Shown: positions 1-8,700, numbered from the stretch's first letter. The stretch is DNA of 64,000 nt from Pseudomonas asturiensis (GCF_900143095.1 NZ_FRDA01000016.1:62001-126000), one strand, 5' to 3'. The notes: generated by a model not told the origin, from the letters alone. Translations and numbers: made by a program.

Positions 1-1068
1 CAGCCAGTGTCCGGCGCGGTGCATGTAAAACGCTTTATAGGCTTCGTCTTCGATCAACTGAGCCACATCGCCCTGCAACAGACCCAGCTCGACCAGCCCT
101 GCGGTAATGACCTGGACCGTGGCTTCGTGCGCCTGGTTCCAATGTTTGCCTGGGCCAATGGCCTCGAAGGCCGCCTGCTGGGACTTGAGCACCAGCTCAT
201 AAATAGCTTTTTGCTCGGGCGAAAACGTGCCGCTGACCGGGAAGGTGCGGGTGATATCGCTGGCGTAGCAATCGATCTCACAGCCGGCGTCGATCAGTAC
301 CAGGTCGCCATCCTTGAGCACCGCGTCGTTCTGCTGGTAGTGCAGAATGCAGGCGTTGCGACCCGAGGCGACAATGGAGCCATAGGCAGGCATCTTCGCG
401 CCGCCTTTGCGAAACTCGTAATCCAGTTCGGCTTCGAGGCTGAATTCATGCAGCCCGGCACGGCAGGCCTGCATGGCCCGCACATGGGCACGCGCTGAAA
501 TCTGCGCCGCTCCACGCATGACCTTGATCTCGGCAGCCGACTTGTACAGGCGCATGTCATGCAGCAGGTGATCCAGGGCGACGAACTCATTGGGCGGTTG
601 AGCGCCAAGGTGCGCCTTGGAGCGGATCACGTTGATCCACTCCATCAGGTGACGGTCGAACTCAGGATTGCTGCCCATCGCCGAATACACGCGATCGCGT
701 CCTTCGATCAGGCCCGGCAGGATGTCGTCGATATCATTGATCGGAAACGCGTCGTCCGCGCCGAAATCGCGAATAGCGCCTTCCTGTCCCGCGCGCAAAC
801 CGTCCCACAACTCACGCTCGGGGTTGCGCTCGCGGCAGAACAGCACGTATTCGCCATACTCGCGCCCCGGGATCAGCACCACGACGGCTTCCGGCTCGGG
901 AAACCCGCTCAGGTACTGGAAGTCGCTGTCCTGGCGATACACATGCTCGACATCACGATTGCGAATCGCCACAGCCGCAGCAGGCAGAATCGCAATGCTG
1001 TTGGGCTCCATCTGGGCCATCAGGGCTTTGCGTCGGCGGGCGTATTCGGACTTCGGTATTGGGATCAT
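1..1068 (-). CDS. pepP: Xaa-Pro aminopeptidase PepP (3' end outside window)
   Basis: Cytosolic manganese aminopeptidase (M24B family) that removes an N-terminal residue preceding proline. The frame opens at ATG 1068 and is still open at base 1, so 356 residues are visible and roughly the last 90 of the usual ~440 are missing. The aminopeptidase P N-terminal domain (about 1-170) is followed by the pita-bread catalytic fold; DAGCEIDCYASDITRTF carries the first two metal-binding aspartates, and HRAGHW near the edge begins the conserved histidine region. The remaining metal ligands lie off the window. It follows the ygfB gene on the same strand by 73 bases, matching the usual ygfB-pepP-ubiH order. 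The product is clear from sequence. Confidence 0.95.
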   Translation of the reverse strand, partial: MIPIPKSEYARRRKALMAQMEPNSIAILPAAAVAIRNRDVEHVYRQDSDFQYLSGFPEPEAVVVLIPGREYGEYVLFCRERNPERELWDGLRAGQEGAIRDFGADDAFPINDIDDILPGLIEGRDRVYSAMGSNPEFDRHLMEWINVIRSKAHLGAQPPNEFVALDHLLHDMRLYKSAAEIKVMRGAAQISARAHVRAMQACRAGLHEFSLEAELDYEFRKGGAKMPAYGSIVASGRNACILHYQQNDAVLKDGDLVLIDAGCEIDCYASDITRTFPVSGTFSPEQKAIYELVLKSQQAAFEAIGPGKHWNQAHEATVQVITAGLVELGLLQGDVAQLIEDEAYKAFYMHRAGHWL

Positions 1069-1141
1069 CGGCAACGTGAGTCCTGATGGCGCGTATCGGT
1101 CAGCGGTTTTTCAGCGTCGACCGATACGCGATGATGAGCAA

Positions 1142-1696
1142 TCAGTGCAGGGAAGGCTTGGGTTCCGGCGTGGCTGGCTTGTTGCACTCGGTGAACAGCA
1201 GCAACGGCGCAACGCGCAGGTATTCCATGACTTCCATATAGTCGGTTTCGCCGTCTTCGGACTCTTCCAGCGCGTCCTGCACCTGAGCGATGGCCGCCAG
1301 ATCCTGCAGGACCTCGGTGGCCTCGATGCTCAGGACCTTGTCACCTGCGGCCAGACCAAAGCCCGACAGGAAACCCTGGCACCACTGACCCAGCGCGGCA
1401 GCGCGTTCGGCCAGGGGCTCGTCGTCACCCGGCAGCAACAGCACAACCGTCATGTCGTCGCTGGTGAGTTCACCCTTGACCATTTCCTGAAGGCCGACGA
1501 GCGCCTGACGCACGTTGTCTTCCGGCTCGCTTTCCAGCAGCACTGAAGCGTCGGCAAACCAGCCTTCGTTGTCGAAACCGGCACCCGCACAGCTGCGGCC
1601 CAGCAGCAGGCCATGGAGTTCGGCTGGAGATACAGGGTGACCACTGCCATTGAGCAGGGTGGCGAATGCTTTGTACGGAGAATTCTGAATGGGCAT
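1142..1696 (-). CDS. ygfB: UPF0149 family protein YgfB
   Basis: A 184-residue protein of the YgfB/YecA (UPF0149) family. The family is mostly helical; P. aeruginosa YgfB has been linked to repression of ampDh3 and beta-lactam tolerance, but no catalytic motif is visible here. The pattern typical of the family is present: a short N-terminal helix, the HGLLLGRSCAG segment near 28-38, and WCQGFLSGFGLA in the centre. It lies directly upstream of pepP on the same strand and is divergent from the small coiled-coil gene and zapA across a 149-base promoter region, as in other pseudomonads. The start at 1696 is the first ATG of the conserved frame. Confidence 0.9.
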   Translation of the reverse strand: MPIQNSPYKAFATLLNGSGHPVSPAELHGLLLGRSCAGAGFDNEGWFADASVLLESEPEDNVRQALVGLQEMVKGELTSDDMTVVLLLPGDDEPLAERAAALGQWCQGFLSGFGLAAGDKVLSIEATEVLQDLAAIAQVQDALEESEDGETDYMEVMEYLRVAPLLLFTECNKPATPEPKPSLH

Positions 1697-1845
1697 GGGT
1701 AGCTAGTCGCCAAACGGCGCAATGTCTAGAATGAAGGCCTTGTATCCTAGACTATCCGCGCGCCAAGATCATCAACGCGACGGTTTGGGCTTGAGCATGA
1801 ATACAACCCCCATGCCATTCATCAGAAAGTACTCAGTGGAAAACA

Positions 1846-2055
1846 ATGGAAGACACCGACCTGCAAGCGCTGATGAAACGAGTGGAGCTGCTACTCAAGC
1901 ACGCCGAGCAACTTAAAGCCCAAAACGCACTCCTATTAGCTCAGGAAAAATCCTGGCGCGAGGAACGCGCCCACCTCATTGAAAAGAACGAAATCGCCCG
2001 GCAAAAGGTCGAGTCAATGATTTCGCGCCTCAAGGCTTTGGAGCAAGACTCATGA
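1846..2055 (+). CDS. TIGR02449 family small coiled-coil protein
   Basis: A 69-residue protein that is almost entirely charged heptad-like helix (LMKRVELLLKHAEQLKAQN and onward), so a dimeric coiled coil is likely. It matches the TIGR02449 family, found immediately upstream of zapA in gammaproteobacteria and resembling ZapB in size and style, but no function is established. Its stop overlaps the zapA start by four bases (ATGA), which implies translational coupling and a shared transcript. The association with zapA suggests, but does not show, a part in Z-ring organisation. Confidence 0.85.
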   Translation: MEDTDLQALMKRVELLLKHAEQLKAQNALLLAQEKSWREERAHLIEKNEIARQKVESMISRLKALEQDS

Positions 2056-2381
2056 GTAATGGCAACAGCGTGACCGTTCAGATCCTCGACAAGGAATACT
2101 CCATCATCTGCCCACAGGAAGAGCGCACCAATCTGGTCAGTGCAGCCCGCTACCTGGATGGCAAGATGCGCGAAATCCGTAGCAGCGGCAAAGTCATCGG
2201 TGCCGATCGCATTGCCGTAATGGCCGCTTTGAACATCACCCACGATTTGCTGCACAAGCAGGATCTGCCTGACGTACAGGCCAGCGGGTCGACCCGTGAA
2301 CAGGTCCGCGATCTGCTGGAAAAAGTCGATCTGGTACTCGCCACCGACACACCTGGAACGCCGGATTCAACTCGCAGCTGA
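2052..2381 (+). CDS. zapA: Cell division protein ZapA
   Basis: A 109-residue cytosolic protein that binds FtsZ and bundles protofilaments at the division site. The N-terminal half shows the ZapA globular signature (VTVQILDKEYSIICP, then LVSAARYLDGKMREIR), and the C-terminal half is a coiled coil for tetramerisation. The start overlaps the preceding gene by four bases. The 6S RNA begins about 30 bases after the stop, the classical zapA-ssrS-ygfA arrangement. Length and motifs are normal for the family. Confidence 0.93.
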   Translation: MSNGNSVTVQILDKEYSIICPQEERTNLVSAARYLDGKMREIRSSGKVIGADRIAVMAALNITHDLLHKQDLPDVQASGSTREQVRDLLEKVDLVLATDTPGTPDSTRS

Positions 2382-2406
2382 TTATTTCGGGGCATTTCTG
2401 TATACT
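2378..2406 (+). promoter_or_regulatory. Sigma-70 promoter of 6S RNA
   Basis: A good -10 box TATACT lies at 2401-2406, eight bases before the predicted 6S start. A weak -35 (CTGATT, 2378-2383) is at 17-base spacing and overlaps the zapA stop codon. Confidence 0.6.
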
Positions 2407-2413
2407 TGCGCCG

Positions 2414-2587
2414 CTCCCTGGAGTGCTTGCCAGTCGGTCATGTCCCTGAGCCGATACGCACAACCACGGGGGTTGCACGTTGGGGTTGGTGTGCATGTCC
2501 GCTCGACGGAAAGCCTTAAAACCTCCTGCAATCTCCACCTTGAACTTTCGGGTTCAAGGGCTAAACCGACAGCGGTTCGTCGGGGAG
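2414..2587 (+). ncRNA. ssrS: 6S RNA
   Basis: 6S RNA imitates an open promoter, binds sigma-70 RNA polymerase and dampens transcription in stationary phase. Support is positional and structural: it sits between zapA and ygfA as in most gammaproteobacteria. The 5' end CTCCCTG (2414-2420) pairs with CGGGGAG (2581-2587), closing a long irregular hairpin of about 174 nucleotides. The conserved segment with GTCCCTGAGCCGATA follows near 2441. The exact ends are inferred from this closing stem, so processing could shift them by a few bases. Confidence 0.9.
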
Positions 2588-2692
2588 TCCTCATTCGATG
2601 CATTGCCAGCCAGCTGTCTGGCAATGACGATCCCGCCTTGAAATCAACCTCAAGGATTCATCTTCCGGATCAGCCTGCATGACTTCTCGCTC

Positions 2693-3304
2693 ATGACCAG
2701 CGCACCTTCACTCACACGCCCGCAATTGCGCCGCCAGTTGCGCAAGGCCCGTCGATCATTGACCCGCAGTCAGCAGCGCGAAGCCGCCCGTGGCCTCTAT
2801 CGCCAGCTGGCGCACCACCCCTTGTTCAGACGCGCCCGCCATGTCTCGCTGTACCTGCCCATGGATGGCGAGATCGATCCTCGCCTGTTACTGCGCGCCG
2901 CACAGCGTCGCGGCAAGGCGACCTATCTACCTGTCCTCAATGCCTGGCCAAGAACCCGCATGGTCTTCCAGCGCGTGCGACCAGGTGAAAAATTCATACC
3001 CAATCGATTTCGCATTCCCGAGCCCCGTATCAACCGCGCAAAGCAGCGCCGCATCTGGGCACTCGATCTGATCCTGATGCCGCTGGTGGGGTTTGATGAC
3101 GAAGGCGGACGCCTGGGCATGGGCGGCGGCTTCTATGACCGCAGTCTGGCTTACAGAACGCGCAGGACCACCTGGCGCAAACCGGTGCTGCTGGGGCTCG
3201 CGCATGAATGTCAGAAGGTAGAGCGATTGGCGCAGGCCAGCTGGGATGTTCCGTTACAGGGGACGGTTTCGGACAAACGCTGGTATCTGGCTCAGGCACT
3301 CTGA
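2693..3304 (+). CDS. ygfA: 5-formyltetrahydrofolate cyclo-ligase
   Basis: A 203-residue enzyme that converts 5-formyl-THF to 5,10-methenyl-THF with ATP, returning a folate storage form to one-carbon metabolism. The family's basic N-terminal RRQLRKARR stretch and the C-terminal nucleotide-binding signature GRLGMGGGFYDRSL are present. It follows ssrS, the usual partner: in E. coli the two are co-transcribed and ygfA is linked to persistence. ATG 2693 was chosen because the ATG at 2680 opens a frame that closes after five codons. Confidence 0.93.
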   Translation: MTSAPSLTRPQLRRQLRKARRSLTRSQQREAARGLYRQLAHHPLFRRARHVSLYLPMDGEIDPRLLLRAAQRRGKATYLPVLNAWPRTRMVFQRVRPGEKFIPNRFRIPEPRINRAKQRRIWALDLILMPLVGFDDEGGRLGMGGGFYDRSLAYRTRRTTWRKPVLLGLAHECQKVERLAQASWDVPLQGTVSDKRWYLAQAL

Positions 3305-3381
3305 CCGATCAGGCTTCGTTGCGAAGGCGTATGGACGATCAGAGCAGGACGGGCGTGTCAGCACGCAAATAACAGGGGCAA

Positions 3382-3534
3382 TCAGTGTCGGCCAGGGACT
3401 TTCTGCTGTTGCTGGGTGAGTTCGACAGGCATATCGGCCTTGTTCGACCACAGGCTTTGCGCATAACCGGTTGTCACGACACCCAAGCCAAACAATACGA
3501 CCAGAATCCAGAGTAAATCAGGCTTGCGTTTCAT
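3382..3534 (-). CDS. Small single-pass membrane protein (50 aa), unknown
   Basis: A 50-residue frame starting at ATG 3534 behind a strong ribosome binding site (AAGGAGGGCAG). The protein has a basic N-terminus (MKRKPD), one hydrophobic segment (about 7-25) and a short polar tail rich in glutamine (TQQQQKV). It could be an inner-membrane anchor, or a signal peptide with a tiny mature part. It converges on ygfA. Codon use and the ribosome binding site support a real gene; I do not recognise a family and assign no function. Confidence 0.65.
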   Translation of the reverse strand: MKRKPDLLWILVVLFGLGVVTTGYAQSLWSNKADMPVELTQQQQKVPGRH

Positions 3535-3719
3535 TGACTGCCCTCCTTAGGCAAATCAATACGATGTCAGCATCGGTTTTATGTGAGCCGTGCAGCAGCG
3601 TGGTGCTTAAAATGGCGGCATTTTGCGATAACGTGAACCAGTACGCAAATAGTGGCGCCAACCGACTGTCGGTTTGTCATCAAAGCCACATGAACTTATC
3701 ACTTCAGGAGCAACCCTTA

Positions 3720-4169
3720 ATGGCCTATTGGCTGATGAAGTCCGAGCCCGACGAGCTCTCTATCAGCGACCTGCAACGCCTGGGCAAGACCCGCTGGGAC
3801 GGCGTGCGCAACTATCAGGCGCGCAACTTCATCAGGTCCATGGCCGCTGGCGACGAATTCTTCTTTTACCATTCCAGTTGCCCCGAGCCGGGCATTGCCG
3901 GAATCGCAAAAATCACGGAAGCCGCCTACCCGGACCCGACCGCACTGGACCCCGACAGCCATTATCACGACGCCAAGGCTACACCCGAGAAGAATCCGTG
4001 GAGCGCGATCGATGTCGAGTTCGTGGAGACGTTTCGCAACGTCCTGGGCCTTGGCTACCTGAAACAGCAAAGTCAGCTGGAACAACTGCCTCTGGTACAG
4101 AAAGGCAGCCGTCTCTCGGTCATGCCCGTCACCGCCGAACAGTGGGCGGCGATTCTGGCACTGCGCTGA
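3720..4169 (+). CDS. EVE domain-containing protein
   Basis: A 149-residue EVE-domain protein. EVE folds resemble PUA and YTH modules and are thought to read modified bases in RNA or DNA. Typical features run from the first residues: MAYWLMKSEP, WDGVRNYQARNFIR, then GDEFFFYHSS and GIAGIAKI, which form the modified-base pocket. ATG 3720 was chosen because it follows TCAGGAGCAA and matches the family start; the frame can be read further upstream but without similarity. It ends seven bases before the convergent FliL-like gene. Confidence 0.9.
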   Translation: MAYWLMKSEPDELSISDLQRLGKTRWDGVRNYQARNFIRSMAAGDEFFFYHSSCPEPGIAGIAKITEAAYPDPTALDPDSHYHDAKATPEKNPWSAIDVEFVETFRNVLGLGYLKQQSQLEQLPLVQKGSRLSVMPVTAEQWAAILALR

Positions 4170-4176
4170 TCAGCGC

Positions 4177-4581
4177 TTACTGGACGATGAAGTTGTTGAA
4201 CAGCAAGTCCTCAACGATCGGTTTGCCTTCTTCATCGTTCATGACGCGCTGAACCTGCTTGAGCGCTTCCTGACGAATGTTTTCTTTCGCTTCGGCGCTG
4301 CTCATGGTGTCGACGGTCTGCTGAGTGAACAGCGCCACCAACTGATTGCGGATCAATGCATCGTTGCGCTTCACGGCAGCTTCTGCCTCGGCACCGGTGA
4401 CGCGCAAGGCAATATCAGCCTTGTAGACGCGCAGTTTCGGGCCACCATCCAGCGCGTAGTTACCCACGAACGGCGGCGTCAGCGACACGTAAGCCGCTTT
4501 GGGCGGACCTTCTTCCTTGGTTTCTTCAGCCAGCACCACAGCGGGCAATGACAAGGCCAGCAACATCAGGATCCACTTCAC
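4177..4581 (-). CDS. FliL-like periplasmic protein
   Basis: A 134-residue protein with a cleavable-looking signal peptide (MKWILMLLALSLPAVVLA) followed by a FliL-type domain: YVSLTPPFVGNY, a central LRVYKADIALRV strand, and the helix with RNQLVALFTQQ. Classical FliL is a membrane-anchored stator partner inside flagellar operons. This copy lies far from any flagellar gene and appears exported rather than anchored. The family assignment is fair; whether it acts at the flagellum cannot be told from the sequence. Confidence 0.75.
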   Translation of the reverse strand: MKWILMLLALSLPAVVLAEETKEEGPPKAAYVSLTPPFVGNYALDGGPKLRVYKADIALRVTGAEAEAAVKRNDALIRNQLVALFTQQTVDTMSSAEAKENIRQEALKQVQRVMNDEEGKPIVEDLLFNNFIVQ

Positions 4582-4723
4582 AGTCCACTCCTTAATACGA
4601 TTCGCCCCATAGCTTATACAGCCGGTATAGCTTATGTGTACTTATCAGGCCGAGTCATGCTCATTGACCCGCACACCCGCTTAACTGACTTTATCGGCCA
4701 TCTCTGGAAAAGGAATAGCCCCG

Positions 4724-5701
4724 ATGAAAGCCCTCATGTGCAAAGCCTTCGGCCCCGCGAGCACGCTGGTGCTCGAAGACATCCCGGCGCCTGACGTCAA
4801 GAAGAACGAAATCCTGCTCGACGTGCACGCGGCCGGTGTCAACTTTCCAGACACCCTCATCATAGAAGGCAAATACCAGTTCAAGCCGCCCTTTCCGTTT
4901 TCACCGGGTGGCGAGGCAGCGGGCGTGATCTCGGCTGTCGGGGAAAAAGTTACCCATCTCAAACCCGGCGACCGCGTCATGGCGCTCACCGGCTGGGGCA
5001 GCTTCGCTGAACAGGTCGCGGTGCCGAACTACAACGTCCTGCCGATTCCCGAAAGCATGGACTTCACCCACGCTGCTGCCTTCAGCATGACCTACGGCAC
5101 TTCGATGCACGCCCTTAAACAACGCGCCAACCTGCAACCCGGCGAAACCCTGCTGGTGCTCGGCGCATCCGGCGGCGTAGGCCTGGCCGCCGTGGAAATC
5201 GGCAAGGCCCTCGGCGCACGCGTCATCGCAGCTGCAAGCTCGGCAGAAAAACTCGACGTCGCCAAAAACGCCGGCGCCGACGAATTCATCAACTACACCG
5301 ATACCAGCCTCAAGGACGAAATCAAACGCCTTACGAACGGCAACGGCGTAGACGTAATCTACGACCCGGTCGGCGGCGACCTCTTCGACCAGGCCGTCCG
5401 CTGCATCGCCTGGAACGGCCGTCTCCTTGTCGTCGGCTTCGCCAGCGGCCGCATCCCCGAACTGCCCGTCAACCTGGCCCTGCTCAAAGGCGCTTCGGTG
5501 GTGGGAGTATTCTGGGGTTCTTTCGCACAACGGCAGCCGCAGGACAATGCCGCGAACTTCAAGCAGTTGTTTGCGTGGTTTGAAGAGGGAAAGTTGAAAC
5601 CCTTGGTGTCGCAGGTGTATCCGCTGGCGCGGGCAGGGGAGGCGATTGATGCGTTGGGGGGACGCAGGGCTGTGGGGAAGCTAGTAATAAAAACCGCATG
5701 A
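4724..5701 (+). CDS. NADPH:quinone oxidoreductase family protein
   Basis: A 325-residue zinc-independent member of the medium-chain dehydrogenase family. The GroES-like N-terminal half has VNFPDTLIIEGKYQ and the glycine-rich GGEAAGVISAVG. The Rossmann half has GASGGVGLAAVEIGKALGA, where alanine/serine-rich positions suit NADPH. The catalytic-zinc cysteine and histidine ligands of alcohol dehydrogenases are absent. A role in reducing quinones or enones is likely, but the true substrate is unknown. The gene stands alone between two genes on the opposite strand. Confidence 0.88.
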   Translation: MKALMCKAFGPASTLVLEDIPAPDVKKNEILLDVHAAGVNFPDTLIIEGKYQFKPPFPFSPGGEAAGVISAVGEKVTHLKPGDRVMALTGWGSFAEQVAVPNYNVLPIPESMDFTHAAAFSMTYGTSMHALKQRANLQPGETLLVLGASGGVGLAAVEIGKALGARVIAAASSAEKLDVAKNAGADEFINYTDTSLKDEIKRLTNGNGVDVIYDPVGGDLFDQAVRCIAWNGRLLVVGFASGRIPELPVNLALLKGASVVGVFWGSFAQRQPQDNAANFKQLFAWFEEGKLKPLVSQVYPLARAGEAIDALGGRRAVGKLVIKTA

Positions 5702-5775
5702 CCTAGCCGGAACAGACAACACCGGGTCAGCTTGCGCCAGACTGACACGGCGTCAGGCGCTCAAGGCTCCAGTCC

Positions 5776-6198
5776 TTAAAGCGCCTGCCGAACGCTCTCC
5801 GGTAAATAATCCACATACTGCCGCCCCGGATTCTCACGGCAACCGGCGATCACCTGCGGCACCGCCGCGACCAGATCACGCACCAGCGCCTGGCGCTCGT
5901 CCGTGGAGAGAAACGCCTGGTTCACGGGGCCGCTGGAAAGATGGCGCTCGGTTCGGCGGAATGTTTCCAGATCGTACGGAGCCAGCTTTGTGCTCCAGCG
6001 GGTCTGGTTCTGCCTCAAAGCCCGATTGATCTGGCTGCACCGCACTGTTTTGAGGTCGGCAACTTCATCAGTATGAACACTGCCAGGCGTCGTTTCCGAA
6101 AAGCGATTGTGCGCCAGCACCACAAACGCCTGCGCCGCGTAGAGCGGCATTGCCATCAAGGCCATTGAAACCACCAAAACAACCACAATCCATTTCAT
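5776..6198 (-). CDS. Hypothetical exported protein
   Basis: A 140-residue protein beginning with a signal peptide (about 1-21, ending near LYAAQA). The mature part holds two cysteines, in VRCSQIN and AGCREN, that could form a periplasmic disulfide, and is otherwise polar with no motif I recognise. It is convergent with the quinone oxidoreductase gene and divergent from glpT. Treated as conserved hypothetical. Confidence 0.7.
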   Translation of the reverse strand: MKWIVVVLVVSMALMAMPLYAAQAFVVLAHNRFSETTPGSVHTDEVADLKTVRCSQINRALRQNQTRWSTKLAPYDLETFRRTERHLSSGPVNQAFLSTDERQALVRDLVAAVPQVIAGCRENPGRQYVDYLPESVRQAL

Positions 6199-6409
6199 CC
6201 CTACCTCTGCTCACCGCGACGTGAATGCCTGCATGGCGTCCGTGTCGCGATACTAGAGGGGGTCGTATTGAACACATAAGGACACGATTTCCCATACGAC
6301 CGTAGGACCTGTCCTATTCAGTAACTGAATCGTTAAAGCTCCCTGACGTTCGCAAAACAACATGCGAAACCGCGTATTTCCCGCCGTATTTCGGTCAAAA
6401 GGCACTGCT

Positions 6410-6449
6410 TTTTTCTGTAACGAAAATGTAATATTCGCTTTCGCAAAAA
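6410..6449 (+). promoter_or_regulatory. Possible GlpR operators upstream of glpT
   Basis: Two adjacent imperfect palindromes sit 24-60 bases before the glpT start: TTTTCTGTAACGAAAA (6411-6426) and AATATTCGCTTTCGCAAAAA (6430-6449). Both share the TTCG/CGAA half-site spacing of the enteric GlpR box. A third TTCGCAAAA...TGCGAAA arrangement lies at 6351-6369. The match is visual only. Confidence 0.35.
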
Positions 6450-6472
6450 CAATAAGAACCCGGAGAGTCTAT

Positions 6473-7822
6473 ATGTTTGCGTTTTTCCGCCCTGCCAGGC
6501 ACAAGGCACCCCTTCCCGAAGAGCAAGTCGACAGCACGTATCGCCGCCTGCGCTGGCAGATCTTCGCGGGCATTTTCATTGGTTACGCGGGTTACTACCT
6601 GCTGCGCAAAAACTTCTCGCTCGCGATGCCTTATCTGATCGACGAAGGCTACACACGCGGCCAGCTGGGCGTGGCGATGTCAGCGATTGCGATTGCCTAC
6701 GGCCTGTCGAAGTTCTTGATGGGGATCATCTCCGACCGGTCCAACCCACGCTACTTCCTGCCCTTCGGCCTGCTGGTGTCGGCCGGGATCATGTTCATTT
6801 TCGGCTTCGCGCCGTGGGCGACGTCCAGCGTCACGATCATGTTCGTGTTGCTATTCATCAACGGCTGGGCGCAGGGCATGGGCTGGCCGCCGAGCGGGCG
6901 GACGATGGTGCACTGGTGGTCGCAGAAAGAGCGCGGCGGTGTGGTGTCGGTATGGAACGTGGCGCACAACGTCGGTGGCGGCCTGATCGGTCCGCTGTTC
7001 CTGCTGGGCATGGGCTGGACCAACGACTGGCACGCAGCCTTCTATGTACCGGCTGCTGTGGCGCTGCTGGTTGCGGTGTTCGCTTTTGCAACCATGCGCG
7101 ACACGCCACAGTCGGTGGGCCTGCCGCCTATCGAGCACTACAAGAATGATTACCCGGAAGGCTACGATGCCAGCCATGAAGAGGAATTCAGCGCCAAGGA
7201 AATCTTCGTCAAGTATGTGCTGCGCAATAAATTCCTGTGGTACATCGCCATGGCCAACGTGTTCGTCTACCTGTTGCGCTACGGCGTGCTGGACTGGGCG
7301 CCGACCTACCTGAAGGAAGCCAAGCACTTCACCGTCGACAAGACTTCGTGGGCCTATTTCCTGTACGAGTGGGCCGGTATTCCGGGCACGCTGCTGTGCG
7401 GCTGGATGTCGGACAAGATCTTCAAGGGCAATCGCGGCCTGACCGGCATGGTGTTCATGTTCCTGGTGACCATCGCCACGCTGGTGTACTGGCTGAACCC
7501 TGAAGGCAACCCGACTGTGGACATGATTGCGCTGGTGTCCATCGGCTTCCTGATCTATGGCCCGGTGATGCTGATCGGCCTGCAGGCACTGGAACTGGCG
7601 CCCAAGAAAGCGGCCGGCACGGCGGCAGGTTTTACCGGTCTGTTCGGTTACCTGGGCGGCTCTGTCGCAGCAAGCGCGGCGATGGGCTATACCGTGGACC
7701 ACTTCGGCTGGGACGGCGGCTTCGTGCTGCTGATCGGCGCGTGCATTCTGGCCATGGTGTTCCTGGCGCCGACGCTGCGTCACAAACAGGTCGCCAGTAC
7801 CTCGCGTGAAGCCAAAGCCTGA
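6473..7822 (+). CDS. glpT: Glycerol-3-phosphate transporter (MFS)
   Basis: A 449-residue inner-membrane antiporter that imports sn-glycerol-3-phosphate in exchange for phosphate. Twelve hydrophobic segments can be followed. The organophosphate:phosphate antiporter signature is present at the start (WQIFAGIFIGYAGYYLLRKNFSLAMP, given here only by its ends WQIF and LAMP), with the conserved arginine in YYLLRKNFS. The central loop and the second-half GYLGGSVAASAAMG also fit. ATG 6473 follows CGGAGAG; the frame extends upstream to 6362 but without family similarity. GlpT is also the entry route of fosfomycin. It stands alone, so control through the upstream palindromes is likely. Confidence 0.93.
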   Translation: MFAFFRPARHKAPLPEEQVDSTYRRLRWQIFAGIFIGYAGYYLLRKNFSLAMPYLIDEGYTRGQLGVAMSAIAIAYGLSKFLMGIISDRSNPRYFLPFGLLVSAGIMFIFGFAPWATSSVTIMFVLLFINGWAQGMGWPPSGRTMVHWWSQKERGGVVSVWNVAHNVGGGLIGPLFLLGMGWTNDWHAAFYVPAAVALLVAVFAFATMRDTPQSVGLPPIEHYKNDYPEGYDASHEEEFSAKEIFVKYVLRNKFLWYIAMANVFVYLLRYGVLDWAPTYLKEAKHFTVDKTSWAYFLYEWAGIPGTLLCGWMSDKIFKGNRGLTGMVFMFLVTIATLVYWLNPEGNPTVDMIALVSIGFLIYGPVMLIGLQALELAPKKAAGTAAGFTGLFGYLGGSVAASAAMGYTVDHFGWDGGFVLLIGACILAMVFLAPTLRHKQVASTSREAKA

Positions 7823-7823
7823 T

Positions 7824-8492
7824 TCAGGCCGTCGCTGACCGGCAGCGCTTGAGCCGCGCCTCCAGATGCAGATCTGGCATGGCGTGGCTGCGCAGGGCGT
7901 TGGCGGTCTGCTCGACGTAATCGCGGGTGGTGCCATACCGCCCGCTTGCGCTGGCCAGCACCTGGCTCAGCACGCTGTCCGGCAGGTTGCCCGCATAGCT
8001 TGGCAAATGCCGCTCCAGTACAAACCCCAAGGCCTGCACCTGCCTGCCATCTTCGAGACGGCAACTGAGCCAGTGTGGGCGATAAGAGGGATAAGGCATC
8101 TCGCGTTGCCACAAGGCGAGCAGCGAGTCTTCCAGACATTCATCCGGCAAGCGATAGGCAAAGCCGGTGCACGAGCCGCCCCGGTCCAGACCGAAGACCA
8201 GCCCCGGAACCTCCGGCGTACCGCGATGCTCATGGGACCACAGGTACAAGCCTCGGTGGTAGCCATGCACGCGCCCGCGCCGACGCTCTACAGCAGTGCA
8301 TTCAGGTCGCCAGATCAATGAGCCATAGGCGAACAGCCAGACCGGACCACCGTTGTGGCGCTGCATGGTTGCAGCCATGGACGCGAGCAATTGCTCACGG
8401 GTCAGTTGCGGGCCAAGATCGATGACAGGTGGATACGTCAGGCCCAGGCCGTCGTGTACCGCCACGGCCAGTTCGTTGATGGGGTTCTCCAT
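7824..8492 (-). CDS. chaC: Glutathione-specific gamma-glutamylcyclotransferase ChaC
   Basis: A 222-residue cytosolic enzyme that cleaves glutathione to 5-oxoproline and Cys-Gly. The substrate-binding FAYGSLIWRP motif (about 53-62) and the later WQREMPYPSY, with the family's catalytic glutamate, are both visible. It ends one base after the convergent glpT stop. A 208-base gap separates its start from the reductase gene, with no gene in it. Confidence 0.9.
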   Translation of the reverse strand: MENPINELAVAVHDGLGLTYPPVIDLGPQLTREQLLASMAATMQRHNGGPVWLFAYGSLIWRPECTAVERRRGRVHGYHRGLYLWSHEHRGTPEVPGLVFGLDRGGSCTGFAYRLPDECLEDSLLALWQREMPYPSYRPHWLSCRLEDGRQVQALGFVLERHLPSYAGNLPDSVLSQVLASASGRYGTTRDYVEQTANALRSHAMPDLHLEARLKRCRSATA

Positions 8493-8700
8493 TTGCCTCC
8501 CTGACAGTCTGACTGCCAGTCTTTGCCGAGCCCCGCTGAATCGCTCATGGACGAGCGGCGTCAGGGTGTCGTGGTACGTTCTCTGTTGCAGGCCATTGGC
8601 CTTTTTCCAAAAAAGACACCTGGCGATGGTTTGACATCACCAGACGTCATAAGCGGTTTCAAGCAATTTACAATCCAGCTACGCCACCGTCAGTCAGGTG

